DNA of 52,116 nucleotides, from the NCBI GenBank assembly GCA_000310025.1, contig FN649755.1, positions 155,273 through 207,388 of the forward strand. The letters run 5' to 3'. The position numbers and the translations under genes were made by a program. Within the stretch, counting starts at the first letter, position 1, and every line of letters begins with the position of its first letter. Below the pieces are notes generated by a model. It did not search any database and was not told where the DNA came from. It was given only the letters and a program-made list of their open reading frames with translations. Shown one piece after another: positions 9,255-17,390 of this stretch. This stretch comes from Ectocarpus siliculosus. Lineage: Eukaryota; Sar; Phaeophyceae; Ectocarpales; Ectocarpaceae.

Positions 9255-11331
9255 TCAGACGGACTGTATCAGACGTCTGAAGAGACTCGGATTTACCAAA
9301 ACCTCCCCAAGAACGTGAGTTACCGTGCGAGATGCAAGCCTCTGAGATTGCTCCCATGGCTTTGAGGGTACCGACAGCGTTGCTGTTGATGAACGTGGCC
9401 GGTGATCCTGAATCGAGCAGAGCGGCGCAACCATGTTGTGATTTGGCTGGCCCAGCGTGGATTTTGACTCGAGTCGTAAATGAAGCGTCGTCAACTGTAA
9501 CAACACCACTTACGAGGCAAGGACCATGCTCAGCGAGCAACGGTACACGATCTTCCTCATGATACTCAGCGGACGTAACCGCGAGAACTTCAGCGCTGTG
9601 ATCCCTTGGAACATGCGCTGATTTTATGCGGTAACCTGACGACGGGGCGGCCTCCTCGGCGGCAGCCGTCGAAATACGCTCTTGCGTTGCAGGGTTAACC
9701 TTATGTATTGTATTCCGGAGCTGAGCGTCGGACGAAACTTGTGGTGGAAGTGTCGGCGTCGGCGCGTGCTCTCGGAGTAGGTCTCGAACAACCTGCAGGC
9801 TTTTGCCAAGCAGATTGGAGCCCCGCCATAAAGAGGGTTGGATTGCAGCAGGATCATCCGCGCGATGTCCAATGCCCCATATGGCGTCGAATGGGCTAGC
9901 TTCGACGAGCATTTTGTCGCCGGTGCCCAAAAGATGTTGTCGCATAGCGGGATTTTGCGAAAATTTGTAGTAGGAGGCGACACGCACCACGTTTTCACGC
10001 TCGCGCTCCCAAACAGCTTCATCAAACCCTTTAACTTGGCGTTCGTAACGCTTATGTTTAATCGGGTCAGAAACACGCATAATCCGCCGCAACGTATCTT
10101 GGTCGCCAAAGAGACGAGCCTTGGCAGCCGCGAAGAATATTTCTCCACAAGAGTATTCCACACCATCTACAGTAAAGATGGAGGGCATCCATTGCGAGAA
10201 AACCGACGGGGCTTGCCAGAACAACACCATGTCAGGTGTGCAGTACTCCTTGCTCGGATCAAACGCTGGTGGTGAACACCTGGCGTCGGTCGGAGGAGGA
10301 GGGTAGATACGAATACCAGCTTTAGCGGAGGAGGGGGATGTCTGTTTCCCCAAGTCCTCTACTCTTCCAACAGCGCAACCCGGTGGGGGTGTATAGTCTG
10401 TAGTGCTTTCGCTAGAATCCATCACGTTGGAGACATGACGGACCTCCCTTGACGAGGGTCGCGAGTTTTTCGCTGTTTGTTCAGCGAGGGGCGCAATCGG
10501 AGCGTCCTCCGAATACGGTGTTGTCAGCACCTCCGTGGTCGCGGTTGGGGACCGCTCAGTTTTGGTACTCCGCGAATCGCAAACCACGGGAAATCGACGC
10601 GTATTTCTTTCAACGCAATCGGTCATACTCGCTTCACCGTGCGGCGAGTGACTTTTATTACCGTCTCGAGTTCCATCGGCTGTATCGCCGCAGGCTGTCG
10701 ATGACCCGTACGTAGTGGACATGTCCAAAGCATCGCTCGAGGTGGCTAAATCCGGCGACATTTCATGTATTGTCGACAACGTAGGTGTCTTATCGGTCTT
10801 CCACGAGGACGTCTGAGCGGACCTCTTGGGCATGCTCGACAATCCCGACCTTCCGTACCCACACCTCAAACCGACCCTTGCATTCGTGTAGCCAACACGT
10901 AATGGTTCAGGCTGGTTTGCGGGCGGCAACGTGGTGTAATCGTGGGTTGTGCAAGCTGCTCGAGCTGTGTTAAAACTCGGGGAGCCGCCTTCAAGACAGG
11001 TCGCTCCTTGGGTTACTAACCTTGGGGTATATTTACTGACGACAGCGCTGAAGCTGTCGCGTGTGCAAGCTGCTCGAGCTGTGTTAAAACTCGGGGAGCC
11101 GCCTTCAAGACAGGTCGCTCCTTGAGTTCCTAACCTTGGGGTATATGCATTGATGACAGCGCTGAAGCTGCCGTGATCGGGAGTGTGGGCTACACCATCT
11201 TCACCCGATGAGGCCGAAGCACTACCGCTTGTAGCGGAAGTGTCGGTTGTAGGAACAGGAGTGGTACACTCGACCGTACCTACTATACGCGCATCCTGCG
11301 ACACATATCTAGCTGCTCCCTGTTTTGCCAT
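9148..11331 (-). CDS. Ty3 element ORF3: NADAR (YbiA-like) domain plus aspartic protease
   Basis: Two-domain protein between Gag and Pol. I number residues from the in-frame TTG at 11355; the first ATG is residue 9 (11331). Residues 1-350 are Ser/Thr-rich and include a 38-residue tandem duplication. Residues 376-530 match the NADAR family (YbiA, formerly DUF1768): VFSQW, VDGVEYSCGEIFF with the conserved Glu405, AAAKARLFGD, YYKFSQN, HLLGTGD, LVEASPFDAIWGIG and NLLGKSLQVVRDLL. Characterised members hydrolyse N-glycosidic bonds in riboflavin intermediates or remove ADP-ribose from guanine. Residues 640-735 form a retroviral-type protease with the catalytic triad DSG (648-650) and a C-terminal FPILIG strand. 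The frame ends at TAG (9150-9148), with Pol in the +1 frame. I think the domain call is secure; the substrate is unknown. Confidence 0.9.
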   Translation of the reverse strand: MAKQGAARYVSQDARIVGTVECTTPVPTTDTSATSGSASASSGEDGVAHTPDHGSFSAVINAYTPRLGTQGATCLEGGSPSFNTARAACTRDSFSAVVSKYTPRLVTQGATCLEGGSPSFNTARAACTTHDYTTLPPANQPEPLRVGYTNARVGLRCGYGRSGLSSMPKRSAQTSSWKTDKTPTLSTIHEMSPDLATSSDALDMSTTYGSSTACGDTADGTRDGNKSHSPHGEASMTDCVERNTRRFPVVCDSRSTKTERSPTATTEVLTTPYSEDAPIAPLAEQTAKNSRPSSREVRHVSNVMDSSESTTDYTPPPGCAVGRVEDLGKQTSPSSAKAGIRIYPPPPTDARCSPPAFDPSKEYCTPDMVLFWQAPSVFSQWMPSIFTVDGVEYSCGEIFFAAAKARLFGDQDTLRRIMRVSDPIKHKRYERQVKGFDEAVWERERENVVRVASYYKFSQNPAMRQHLLGTGDKMLVEASPFDAIWGIGHRADDPAAIQPSLWRGSNLLGKSLQVVRDLLREHAPTPTLPPQVSSDAQLRNTIHKVNPATQERISTAAAEEAAPSSGYRIKSAHVPRDHSAEVLAVTSAEYHEEDRVPLLAEHGPCLVSGVVTVDDASFTTRVKIHAGPAKSQHGCAALLDSGSPATFINSNAVGTLKAMGAISEACISHGNSRSWGGFGKSESLQTSDTVRLSVQFFHGDTPSASLAVWAHIVPANTMQFPILIGTR
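9769..10230 (-). other. NADAR domain segment within ORF3
   Basis: About 150 residues with the full run of family motifs, from the N-terminal F-W/FSQW strand to the C-terminal NLLGKSLQVVR helix. The conserved Glu, the AAAKA helix, the Asp in FDAIWG and the WGIG loop are all intact, and no gap or stop interrupts it. This suggests selection on the domain rather than a chance capture that is now decaying. Confidence 0.9.
10951..11178 (-). repeat. 114-bp tandem duplication inside ORF3
   Basis: Two head-to-tail copies (10951-11064 and 11065-11178), encoding 38 residues each around YTPRL-TQGATCLEGGS. The length is a multiple of three, so the frame is kept. The copies differ at a small number of bases, which makes the duplication fairly recent. 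Confidence 0.9.
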
Positions 11332-11370
11332 CAGCGGGTCGGGGAGTAACGGCAAGCCGCCGTTGGGCTG

Positions 11371-11373
11371 TCA
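11371..11373 (-). promoter_or_regulatory. Possible UGA readthrough site between Gag and NADAR-protease
   Basis: A single UGA, followed by CAG, separates Gag from ORF3, which is in the same frame. Several retroviruses join Gag to downstream proteins by suppressing one stop. The arrangement is seen directly; readthrough is inferred. ORF3 also has its own ATG at 11331, so separate initiation is possible. Confidence 0.5.
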
Positions 11374-12981
11374 GTTACCAGCATTATACGTTCCAGGAGT
11401 GCGGGCATTTGGGTTGGAGTCTACGGGGAGCCGGCTGTTGATTCTTAACGCCGTCTGCGCGTGTGTGGCAGACACTGGAGCAGTACCTGCATGAGGCTGG
11501 TATGCTACCAATGTGTGCTGTTGGGCTGGTGCACTAGATTGCATCAGGCCCTGTGGTGGCGGTTGATGCCACGTCTGAGTGTATTGTTGCGGGTTTGGAG
11601 CGTTACCAGCGTATTGAACTCTATGAGCTGGTCTGTGGGAACGGCGCCGGTTTTGTTGGCCATTCGAGTTGCGTGAGCCGTGTGTTGTGGCAGTCGCAGG
11701 CTTAGTCCTCCAGGACCGCAAGCGCTCTTGCCACAGGCGAAACGTGTCATCACCATCAGTCAGTGCACCTAAATCTGGGTTCAGGACACCACTAGCATTG
11801 GTGAAAGGCTGTTCACAGTGTTTAATGGAGTGCCCAGACCCGTGACAGTTTAAACAACGGCCAGCATTCGCGCTGAACGCTTGTGCTCGGTCAGCTCTAG
11901 TCCTAAGGAGTGGTGTCCAAAGGGGGGGGAGTTGACGTTTGAAACCACTGAAAACAACAGCATGCACTGTCTCCCAATGATCATCGGTGGCCAGCGGCCA
12001 AGCATCGTAGCTAACACCAAACACATCATGAATTGGCTCTGCCTTAACACGCATGACCGATTTGCCACGTGCTCCCTGGGAGCTCCAAGGCTGCTGCGAT
12101 TGCGTCGTCGAACGTCCTTGAGAACGACTACCGCCTTGCGAATGCAACGATAATCCACTAAGCGAGAGCGCAGCATATTGCTCGCCATTCTCTGCCTTAA
12201 CCTTAGAGGTCGTGAACTCATTCAGCACTCGCCACATCTCATCCAGACTACTGTAGGGTTCTGCAGCGGTACGATTTGCACCCGGAAAACAGTCAGACAT
12301 CATCACAGAAAACTGGTCGTTGATCTTATTCCTTGTGATCCCGACAATCCAAGTCTCGTTGCTAAAAAGACTGGAATAGTGCGTGATGTTGTTCACGGCA
12401 GTACGATACTGTCGCAAAAATTCTCCAAACGTAGTTCCGTTGGGAACACGGAACGCATTCAGAGTTGTCAAGGCGTCTCCACGGTCTTCATGCTTGAAGT
12501 GGGACGCGATCAGACGAACAATGTGCTTGAAAGCTTCTCCTCCGTTCATACCGTCGTCCATACGCTGCTTCACCTGCACAAACATACCATTGATAGAGCT
12601 GATAAGGTCACCAGTTGTTTGCTTGTTTGGGGATACGGCGTTAATGATGGCTTTCTTCAGCGGGTTTTCCCACCCGCGAACCCACGTATCGGATTTGTCA
12701 AAATCGATGAAAGGGTCAGCCTGTTGCAAGACATCTAAGGCTGCAGCCTTGATAGAATCTAGCAACTGCGGCACTGCCTGTTTCAGGTTTGCCGGCCAAG
12801 GGATCGATGGTTGTATACGAATACCCCTAAACTTCGTCTTGATGTACTTCGCACTGATCTCTCTGATTCGTGCAGCGTCTGCAAGCGCTTCAGCCTTTTC
12901 TATCTCTACTTGGCGAGCACGAGCAGTCGTTGACGACAACGGTTGGGCGTTATGGCCTACGAATGCATCGTTGCGTGACAT
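11371..12981 (-). CDS. gag: Ty3 element Gag (capsid-like region and CCHC zinc knuckle)
   Basis: Structural protein that would package the element RNA. I place the start at the first ATG (12981); the frame opens at 13026, just after a TAG. Near residues 140-280 there is a helical segment like the retrotransposon Gag capsid domain, with a region matching the FGEFLRQYRTAVNNI type. A CX2CX4HX4C knuckle (CLNC, then H, then C) lies near residues 376-389 of the ATG-start protein. A Gln/Pro/Ser-rich tail completes it. The frame ends with TGA at 11373-11371. The same frame stays open for 14 codons after that stop and continues into ORF3, so readthrough would give a Gag-NADAR-protease fusion. Confidence 0.85.
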   Translation of the reverse strand: MSRNDAFVGHNAQPLSSTTARARQVEIEKAEALADAARIREISAKYIKTKFRGIRIQPSIPWPANLKQAVPQLLDSIKAAALDVLQQADPFIDFDKSDTWVRGWENPLKKAIINAVSPNKQTTGDLISSINGMFVQVKQRMDDGMNGGEAFKHIVRLIASHFKHEDRGDALTTLNAFRVPNGTTFGEFLRQYRTAVNNITHYSSLFSNETWIVGITRNKINDQFSVMMSDCFPGANRTAAEPYSSLDEMWRVLNEFTTSKVKAENGEQYAALSLSGLSLHSQGGSRSQGRSTTQSQQPWSSQGARGKSVMRVKAEPIHDVFGVSYDAWPLATDDHWETVHAVVFSGFKRQLPPLWTPLLRTRADRAQAFSANAGRCLNCHGSGHSIKHCEQPFTNASGVLNPDLGALTDGDDTFRLWQERLRSWRTKPATATTHGSRNSNGQQNRRRSHRPAHRVQYAGNAPNPQQYTQTWHQPPPQGLMQSSAPAQQHTLVAYQPHAGTAPVSATHAQTALRINSRLPVDSNPNARTPGTYNAGN

Positions 12982-13033
12982 CAGTGAGTGGTCGCTGGCT
13001 GCAACATCACCCAACAACGGTACTTGCTAGTCA

Positions 13034-14689
13034 TCACGTGCGGCTGTCAGGGGTTGGTCCAGACGCTCCGCCAGTTTGGCGAGCGCTGCGGAAACACAAA
13101 AAGTCGTTGGTGTTGTCGAAGGCGGAAAGGTACCAGTTGACCTCCGCCGGGCGGTAGCCACCTGTAAGGTTAGCGTAACCTCCTCTGAGCCCGTGCATAA
13201 GACGCGTTACCAATTCGACTAACGGGGCGTCTACCGTGGGGGCATGAGCGACGTGATGCATGAATTCACGGAGAGTGACTGTAGGTCTCTCCGAGCTTTC
13301 TAACATCGTCGTCAGCACTGTAGCCGCCTTGGTGACTGGTATCCTGCATGCTTCCGTGAAGGCCTGCTGGTGCATGTGCGCGAAGTTGGACACCGGAATG
13401 TCAAGGAACAATTCATCCCCCGTTCGGAGGCTGAGGTCCGGCGGTCCTTGCGCCATTTGGCTGTATGACGGTTGGGCCGGGGGCGGTACCACATAACCAC
13501 CTCTAGCGATGGACAGTGGTGGTTTCAGCAACAGCCCTTGCTGCTGGTATGTCATACCGTACCCCGCAGGGCCGGCGTGCTGGGGCTCGGAACCAAGCTC
13601 ATTCGAGCCGGTGAGCGCCATGTGCTGCGAACCAAGTCCTGAAGGACCGGTGAGCGGGTGCTCCGCACCAAACCCCTGTGGGTCGGTGGGAGAGTTTCGC
13701 GTCGAACCAAATCCCGTAGGATTGGTGAGCGAGGGGCTCTGCGAACCATACCCAGAAGGGTAAGTGCGAGCCTGCTTCGAACCATGCTCTTGCGAGCCGG
13801 TGAGCTGGTGGGGCGAAGCCTGAGCGGCTCCTCCCATACCGCTAAATTGTCGGGCGACGCTGGCCCGTGCGGCAGCAGCGGCGGTGGCCTGGTCGACGCA
13901 CTCGGCCTGTCGCGCGCGTGTCTGCTCGCGCTGCTGTGTGAGCTGTCGGATTTGCTCATCCAACGTAGCACTTGCCTTGTTGGCAGCGCTCAAGGCCGCT
14001 TCAGCCTCTCTCGTTTGTGCAGCGACTTCCTCTTCCGCCAACGCTCGCGCTTTGGCATCCGCGTCACGCTTGGCCTCTTCGACATTGCGGAACATGATGT
14101 CAGCTGGGCTACCAGGGGCAGGAGTACTAGACTCGACCGCGCCACTGGGGGCGTCCGACACGCGCACAATGGAGCTGTGAGCTTCATTCGTGTACGTGCG
14201 TGAGGCTTCAATCAAACTCGGAGAGCGAGAGCCTTCACCATCCAATTTCGGCACATTGCTGTGTTCGGAATTGGATGCGGGGTGTGAGTGTGCGCGTTGA
14301 ACCACCGAGCGCATCTGCATTTCTGCAGGTGTCTCAAGGCGGTGTGCCACATCTGATGACCAGCGGCGAGCTGAATCACGAGAGGGCACAGACCTGGAGC
14401 GCGGCGCGCGACCAAGGCCTTCAGTGTGCGATCGTGCAACCTCATCTTCCTGAGAGTCTACGTCTGCTAACGTGCGTTCGAACTGCGATCGCGATCGTGG
14501 CTGCTGCTGCTGCTGCTGAAAAGTCCGCCCGCGAACATGCAAGAAGGCGTTCGGCGAATCCTCATCAACACGGAGCGAACTACGCGAAGCATTCGACTCA
14601 TCATCATCAGGAGTGTTGTGCGGCGCCAAAGGGACCGGGGTCGAGACAGCAGAGTCGCTGCTACTTCGCGGCTCATCAGGAGCCGACAT
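13034..14689 (-). CDS. Ty3 element ORF1: coiled-coil and Gly-aromatic-Gly repeat protein
   Basis: First ORF of the element, 551 residues, starting at an ATG 119 bases inside the 5' LTR. Its role is not known; from its position it is a Gag-like or accessory structural protein. Residues 1-200 are Ser-, Arg- and acid-rich and include a short poly-Gln run. Residues 202-282 are an Ala/Glu/Arg/Gln-rich helix that looks like a coiled coil. Residues 296-378 hold about seven degenerate 13-residue repeats built on Gly-(Phe/Tyr/Leu)-Gly. A more ordered C-terminal region (430-535) follows. The frame ends in TGA followed by CTAG, a context associated with leaky termination, but another stop comes seven codons later. 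The next ORF lies in the +1 frame and its first ATG is 52 bases downstream, so reinitiation is possible. I see no zinc knuckle and no clear homologue. Confidence 0.75.
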   Translation of the reverse strand: MSAPDEPRSSSDSAVSTPVPLAPHNTPDDDESNASRSSLRVDEDSPNAFLHVRGRTFQQQQQQPRSRSQFERTLADVDSQEDEVARSHTEGLGRAPRSRSVPSRDSARRWSSDVAHRLETPAEMQMRSVVQRAHSHPASNSEHSNVPKLDGEGSRSPSLIEASRTYTNEAHSSIVRVSDAPSGAVESSTPAPGSPADIMFRNVEEAKRDADAKARALAEEEVAAQTREAEAALSAANKASATLDEQIRQLTQQREQTRARQAECVDQATAAAAARASVARQFSGMGGAAQASPHQLTGSQEHGSKQARTYPSGYGSQSPSLTNPTGFGSTRNSPTDPQGFGAEHPLTGPSGLGSQHMALTGSNELGSEPQHAGPAGYGMTYQQQGLLLKPPLSIARGGYVVPPPAQPSYSQMAQGPPDLSLRTGDELFLDIPVSNFAHMHQQAFTEACRIPVTKAATVLTTMLESSERPTVTLREFMHHVAHAPTVDAPLVELVTRLMHGLRGGYANLTGGYRPAEVNWYLSAFDNTNDFLCFRSARQTGGASGPTPDSRT

Positions 14690-14789
14690 GCTGAAGCAGG
14701 GCCAAGGCTGTTGCCCTGCCGCTATTCAGCAGACTGCAAAAAAGCGAAAAAAATCAAAATCAATTGAACGCAAGAATCAAGCAACACGA

Positions 14790-14807
14790 CCAAAACCAAC
14801 AACGCCA
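14790..14807 (-). other. Candidate primer binding site of the Ty3 element
   Basis: One base inside the 5' LTR, the minus strand reads TGGCGTTGTTGGTTTTGG. It begins with TGG, as expected for pairing with a tRNA 3' CCA end. The matching tRNA cannot be named without the host tRNA set. Confidence 0.5.
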
Positions 14808-14808
14808 G

Positions 14809-15117
14809 TGTAATGGTATTTGACCCCTTCCTTCAGAATCAATCACCTTTGAGCTGTGTGGAACTCTCTTGTCCGACCACAGTAGCAGGTTGTTGTTGCT
14901 TTCCGTTATTCTCTTTCTCTTGATTAACGCTTTCCAAGCCAACTCACAATATCCCACGCACACACGATCATAGATCGCCTGTACGCACACACTGAACAGA
15001 AGGGCACATGTCTCGGCATAAAGCCCTGATCTAGCATGACGTCACGTCTTATCATCCGACGGCGCCAAATAACCATGATCAACCACTATCACATGTCTAC
15101 CTCCAAAAACCATAACA
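14809..15117 (-). repeat. 5' LTR of the Ty3 element
   Basis: 309-bp copy upstream of ORF1 on the minus strand, expected to hold the promoter and the RNA 5' end. It carries the same TGACGTCA palindrome at 15037-15044. It is followed on the right by GGAG, the target duplication. Confidence 0.95.
15037..15044 (-). promoter_or_regulatory. CRE-like bZIP site in the LTR
   Basis: Perfect 8-bp TGACGTCA, conserved in both LTRs. In many eukaryotes this motif binds CREB/ATF-type bZIP proteins and drives stress- or nutrient-responsive transcription. Its use here is inferred from the motif alone. Confidence 0.4.
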
Positions 15118-15334
15118 GGAGGATCCCAGAATATCTGTCGTTGATTTCTATTGACTTGCGGACCCCTCGGGGCCAGTTTATTTGAGTGTACCTTTCTTTT
15201 TAGGGTAAGTTAACCTGTGACCACGGGAATCGACCGCGTCGAGTGTTGGATCAGTACGGACATACGAAGGTACTGGGTAGAGAGAGATCGGAACGGTTTT
15301 TAATGTGAAGACAACAACAACAACAACAACAACA
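15118..15334 (+). repeat. LINE 3' tail, second part, ending in an AAC microsatellite
   Basis: Continues the sequence interrupted at 2148. It matches 29555-29770 over about 210 bases, including a GGACCC-TTC-GGGTCC type hairpin, and ends in about eight AAC units. Simple-repeat tails are usual at LINE 3' ends. The minus strand also carries a B-box-like GGTCGATTCC, so a SINE sharing this tail is an alternative. Confidence 0.6.
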
Positions 15335-15646
15335 ATGGTACGTTGTGAAGTACGTTGGCCCCTGTTGAGTCGTTGTGTTCCGATATTATTGTGTTCTGGT
15401 ATTGTGTTCTGCTTTCGTTCGTTGGTCGAGCGACGGGTGGTGCTGCGGTGCTCGGTGCTAGCCCCACCCTTGCTCACTCCACCTTTTGACCTGTTCTCCT
15501 GGTCCAAGGTCTCATCAATACAACATATTTTCCCCAGAAGCCACGAGTTTACCAACACGCTATAGCGAACCAGTCGACTGCTGCTTGTCCCCTTGGACTG
15601 TGTACGTCAAGACTGAAGGGAGGAAGATTGATCACCTTGCTTCGTG

Positions 15647-16270
15647 ATGAGTGGGCCTGCTGGGGATCATGTGGATGACCCACCTCCGGATGATTCGCAG
15701 GATGTTATTGGTGGTGAGAGACTGGATTCGATTGAGACACTGTTGTCCCAGCTCACGAGCGAGCATAATCAAGTCGCTTGTTGGGCAACACGAGGTGGTC
15801 AGGTGGATTCCTCTGTTTCATTTGCTGCTGCGCCGGGAAGCGGCGAAACAGAGTATGCTGGTGTGCATCAATCGGATGTCACTGGCAGGACTGTGGGAGG
15901 TACGGACAGTAGTGTCCAAGGCTTTGGCATGTCCAGCATGTGGGTTGGGAGTAGTAGTCTTGCAGACTCAGGCTTGAACCTTCGTGCAATTGTTGTTTGT
16001 CGTTCCTCTGCTGGTGGTAGCGCCAGCGGCGGAACCGACGCCGGTTGGCATCCTGTAGATGCTACTGGCAGGACTGCGGGAGGTAAGGGCAGCAGTGCCC
16101 AAGTCCTTGGCATGTCCAGCGTGAGAGTTGGGAGTAGTAGTCTTCTAGACTCAAACTTGAACCCTCATGCATCTGCTGTAAATCGTCCCCTGCTGGTGCT
16201 GCAAGCTTTGGTTCGATTGGAACTGTTAGTAGTAGGGCTTTGGGTAGCCAGTCTTTCGGTTCGGGAATGG
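15647..16270 (+). pseudogene. Copia gag N-terminal fragment with internal duplication
   Basis: The frame from the ATG at 15647 encodes a Gly/Ser-rich segment with an acidic start. Two copies of a block of about 190 bp (around GMSSxxVGSSSL and GRTxGGxxSS) lie side by side near 15870-16190. The second copy shifts frame after about 16185: the Gly/Ser-rich sequence resumes in another frame (GSQSFGSGMV) and lines up with the start of the fragment at 17391. I recognise it as Gag only from position and continuity. Confidence 0.55.
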
Positions 16271-17390
16271 TTAGGGTGCTTCTTATCGACCAATAAAACA
16301 CGAAAAAAAAAACGAAACCGTTTTTTCTTGAACACATATGGAGGCGTTTTTGAACGAAAGCGTGAAAAGAAGGAGCCCGGTTTTTTTGGGGCTTGCTACT
16401 TAAACGAATTCGTGTTTTTGACAGAAGCATCGGACAAGCGCACCGCAGGCGCTGTAACATCACTGAGAACGCTAGAAAGACCTGCCAGACTCACGTCCAG
16501 GTCTGTTGTGGAGATGGACAAGCGGCAGAAGCGGCGTTCAGTCCGTTCTTGGTCCAAAACTAGACATTGCGTGGTGCTCTCGTCTTCAACTGCTTCTGTT
16601 GGTGCTGGGGAATTTTTTTCGATCACACATAGCAAACACGGAAACAGTAGAACGAGTACAGCAGCACCACCAAGACCTCCAAAGCGCTGATTCCTTCGGT
16701 TCGGCTGTCTATATGATACCATCTTCCGGCGCCGTGCTGCTTCGTGGGTATTGAGTGCTTGGGTGCTGCTCAATAAGGTGTGTGAGAGACGTGTGCCACC
16801 TCACCAAAATGCCGTTGGAAAAATTGCGGCGAGATGATCTGTTTTTGGTCGGACACATCAACATCAATCCACGGCGTCACGCAGCAGTAGAGCAACAGGG
16901 CCTCCAACACGCTAATTCTTTCGGATTGGCCATCTATATGATGCTGGCCGTCAGCGCGGCTGCCGCCCTATGATTGTTGAGCTCGTCTACCTTTGGGTAG
17001 GTGGTGGTCAAAGATGGCAGCCGCAACCGTGAAAAATGAGCTGGCAAACTGAAGAAATCGCAAGCAACACCCAGGTTGCGACACTCTGCCGTGCGCCTGT
17101 TGTTGCTAAAAACTGAAAACAGCAGGCCGGGTGGTCGGGATCTTTCTAAGTGTGTTGTCCTCTGTGCCGGGTGCTGCTTATTGCGCTTTTATCGCTGCTC
17201 TATGGTGAGCAATACCATGTCAACCTGTTGTGTGCCGAGCAAAGCGTGTATTCAGGGAAGGAAACGTGCTTTTTTTGATGACATCACGAAAAGAACAAGC
17301 AAAAAAAGTCGGGTTTTCTTTCAACCGTTCCGTTTAAAAAAGAACGATTTCGACGTTGCGTTAACAATAACCCTTACAGTGGGACTTTAG
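16271..17390. other. Block interrupting the Copia gag, with an antisense membrane-type ORF
   Basis: About 1.1 kb unrelated to Gag. On the minus strand an ORF (16396-16773; inner Met near 16722) encodes a basic N-terminus, a hydrophobic stretch GGAAVLVLLFPCLLCVI and a Ser/Thr-rich tail, the pattern of a single-pass membrane or secreted protein. A second, broken copy of its start lies at about 16895-16985. Similar GGGAATGGTTAG sequence occurs on both sides (near 16268 and 17417). It may be captured host sequence or another insertion. Confidence 0.45.

Larger units (their letters stand above)
2149..15117 (-). mobile_element. Full-length Ty3/Gypsy-type LTR retrotransposon carrying a NADAR domain
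   Basis: Complete element, transcribed on the minus strand (5' LTR at 14809-15117, 3' LTR at 2149-2457). Both LTRs are 309 bp, begin TGT and end ACA, and differ only at 2367/15027 (C/T) and 2448/15108 (T/A). A 4-bp duplication GGAG flanks it (2145-2148 and 15118-15121). At 12,969 bp it is long for this group because of an extra ORF1, a NADAR domain, a long linker in Pol, a C-terminal extension and a 1.3-kb 3' untranslated region. The order RT, RNase H, integrase places it with Ty3 elements, and a chromodomain follows integrase. No frame has a stop apart from those at the ORF junctions, so it may be active or was until recently. Confidence 0.95.

Noticed and set aside
15363-15525. Confirmed Copia 5' LTR
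   Set aside because: TGTTG...CAACA ends are suggestive, but there is no second copy downstream of RNase H, so it remains only a remark in the element entry.
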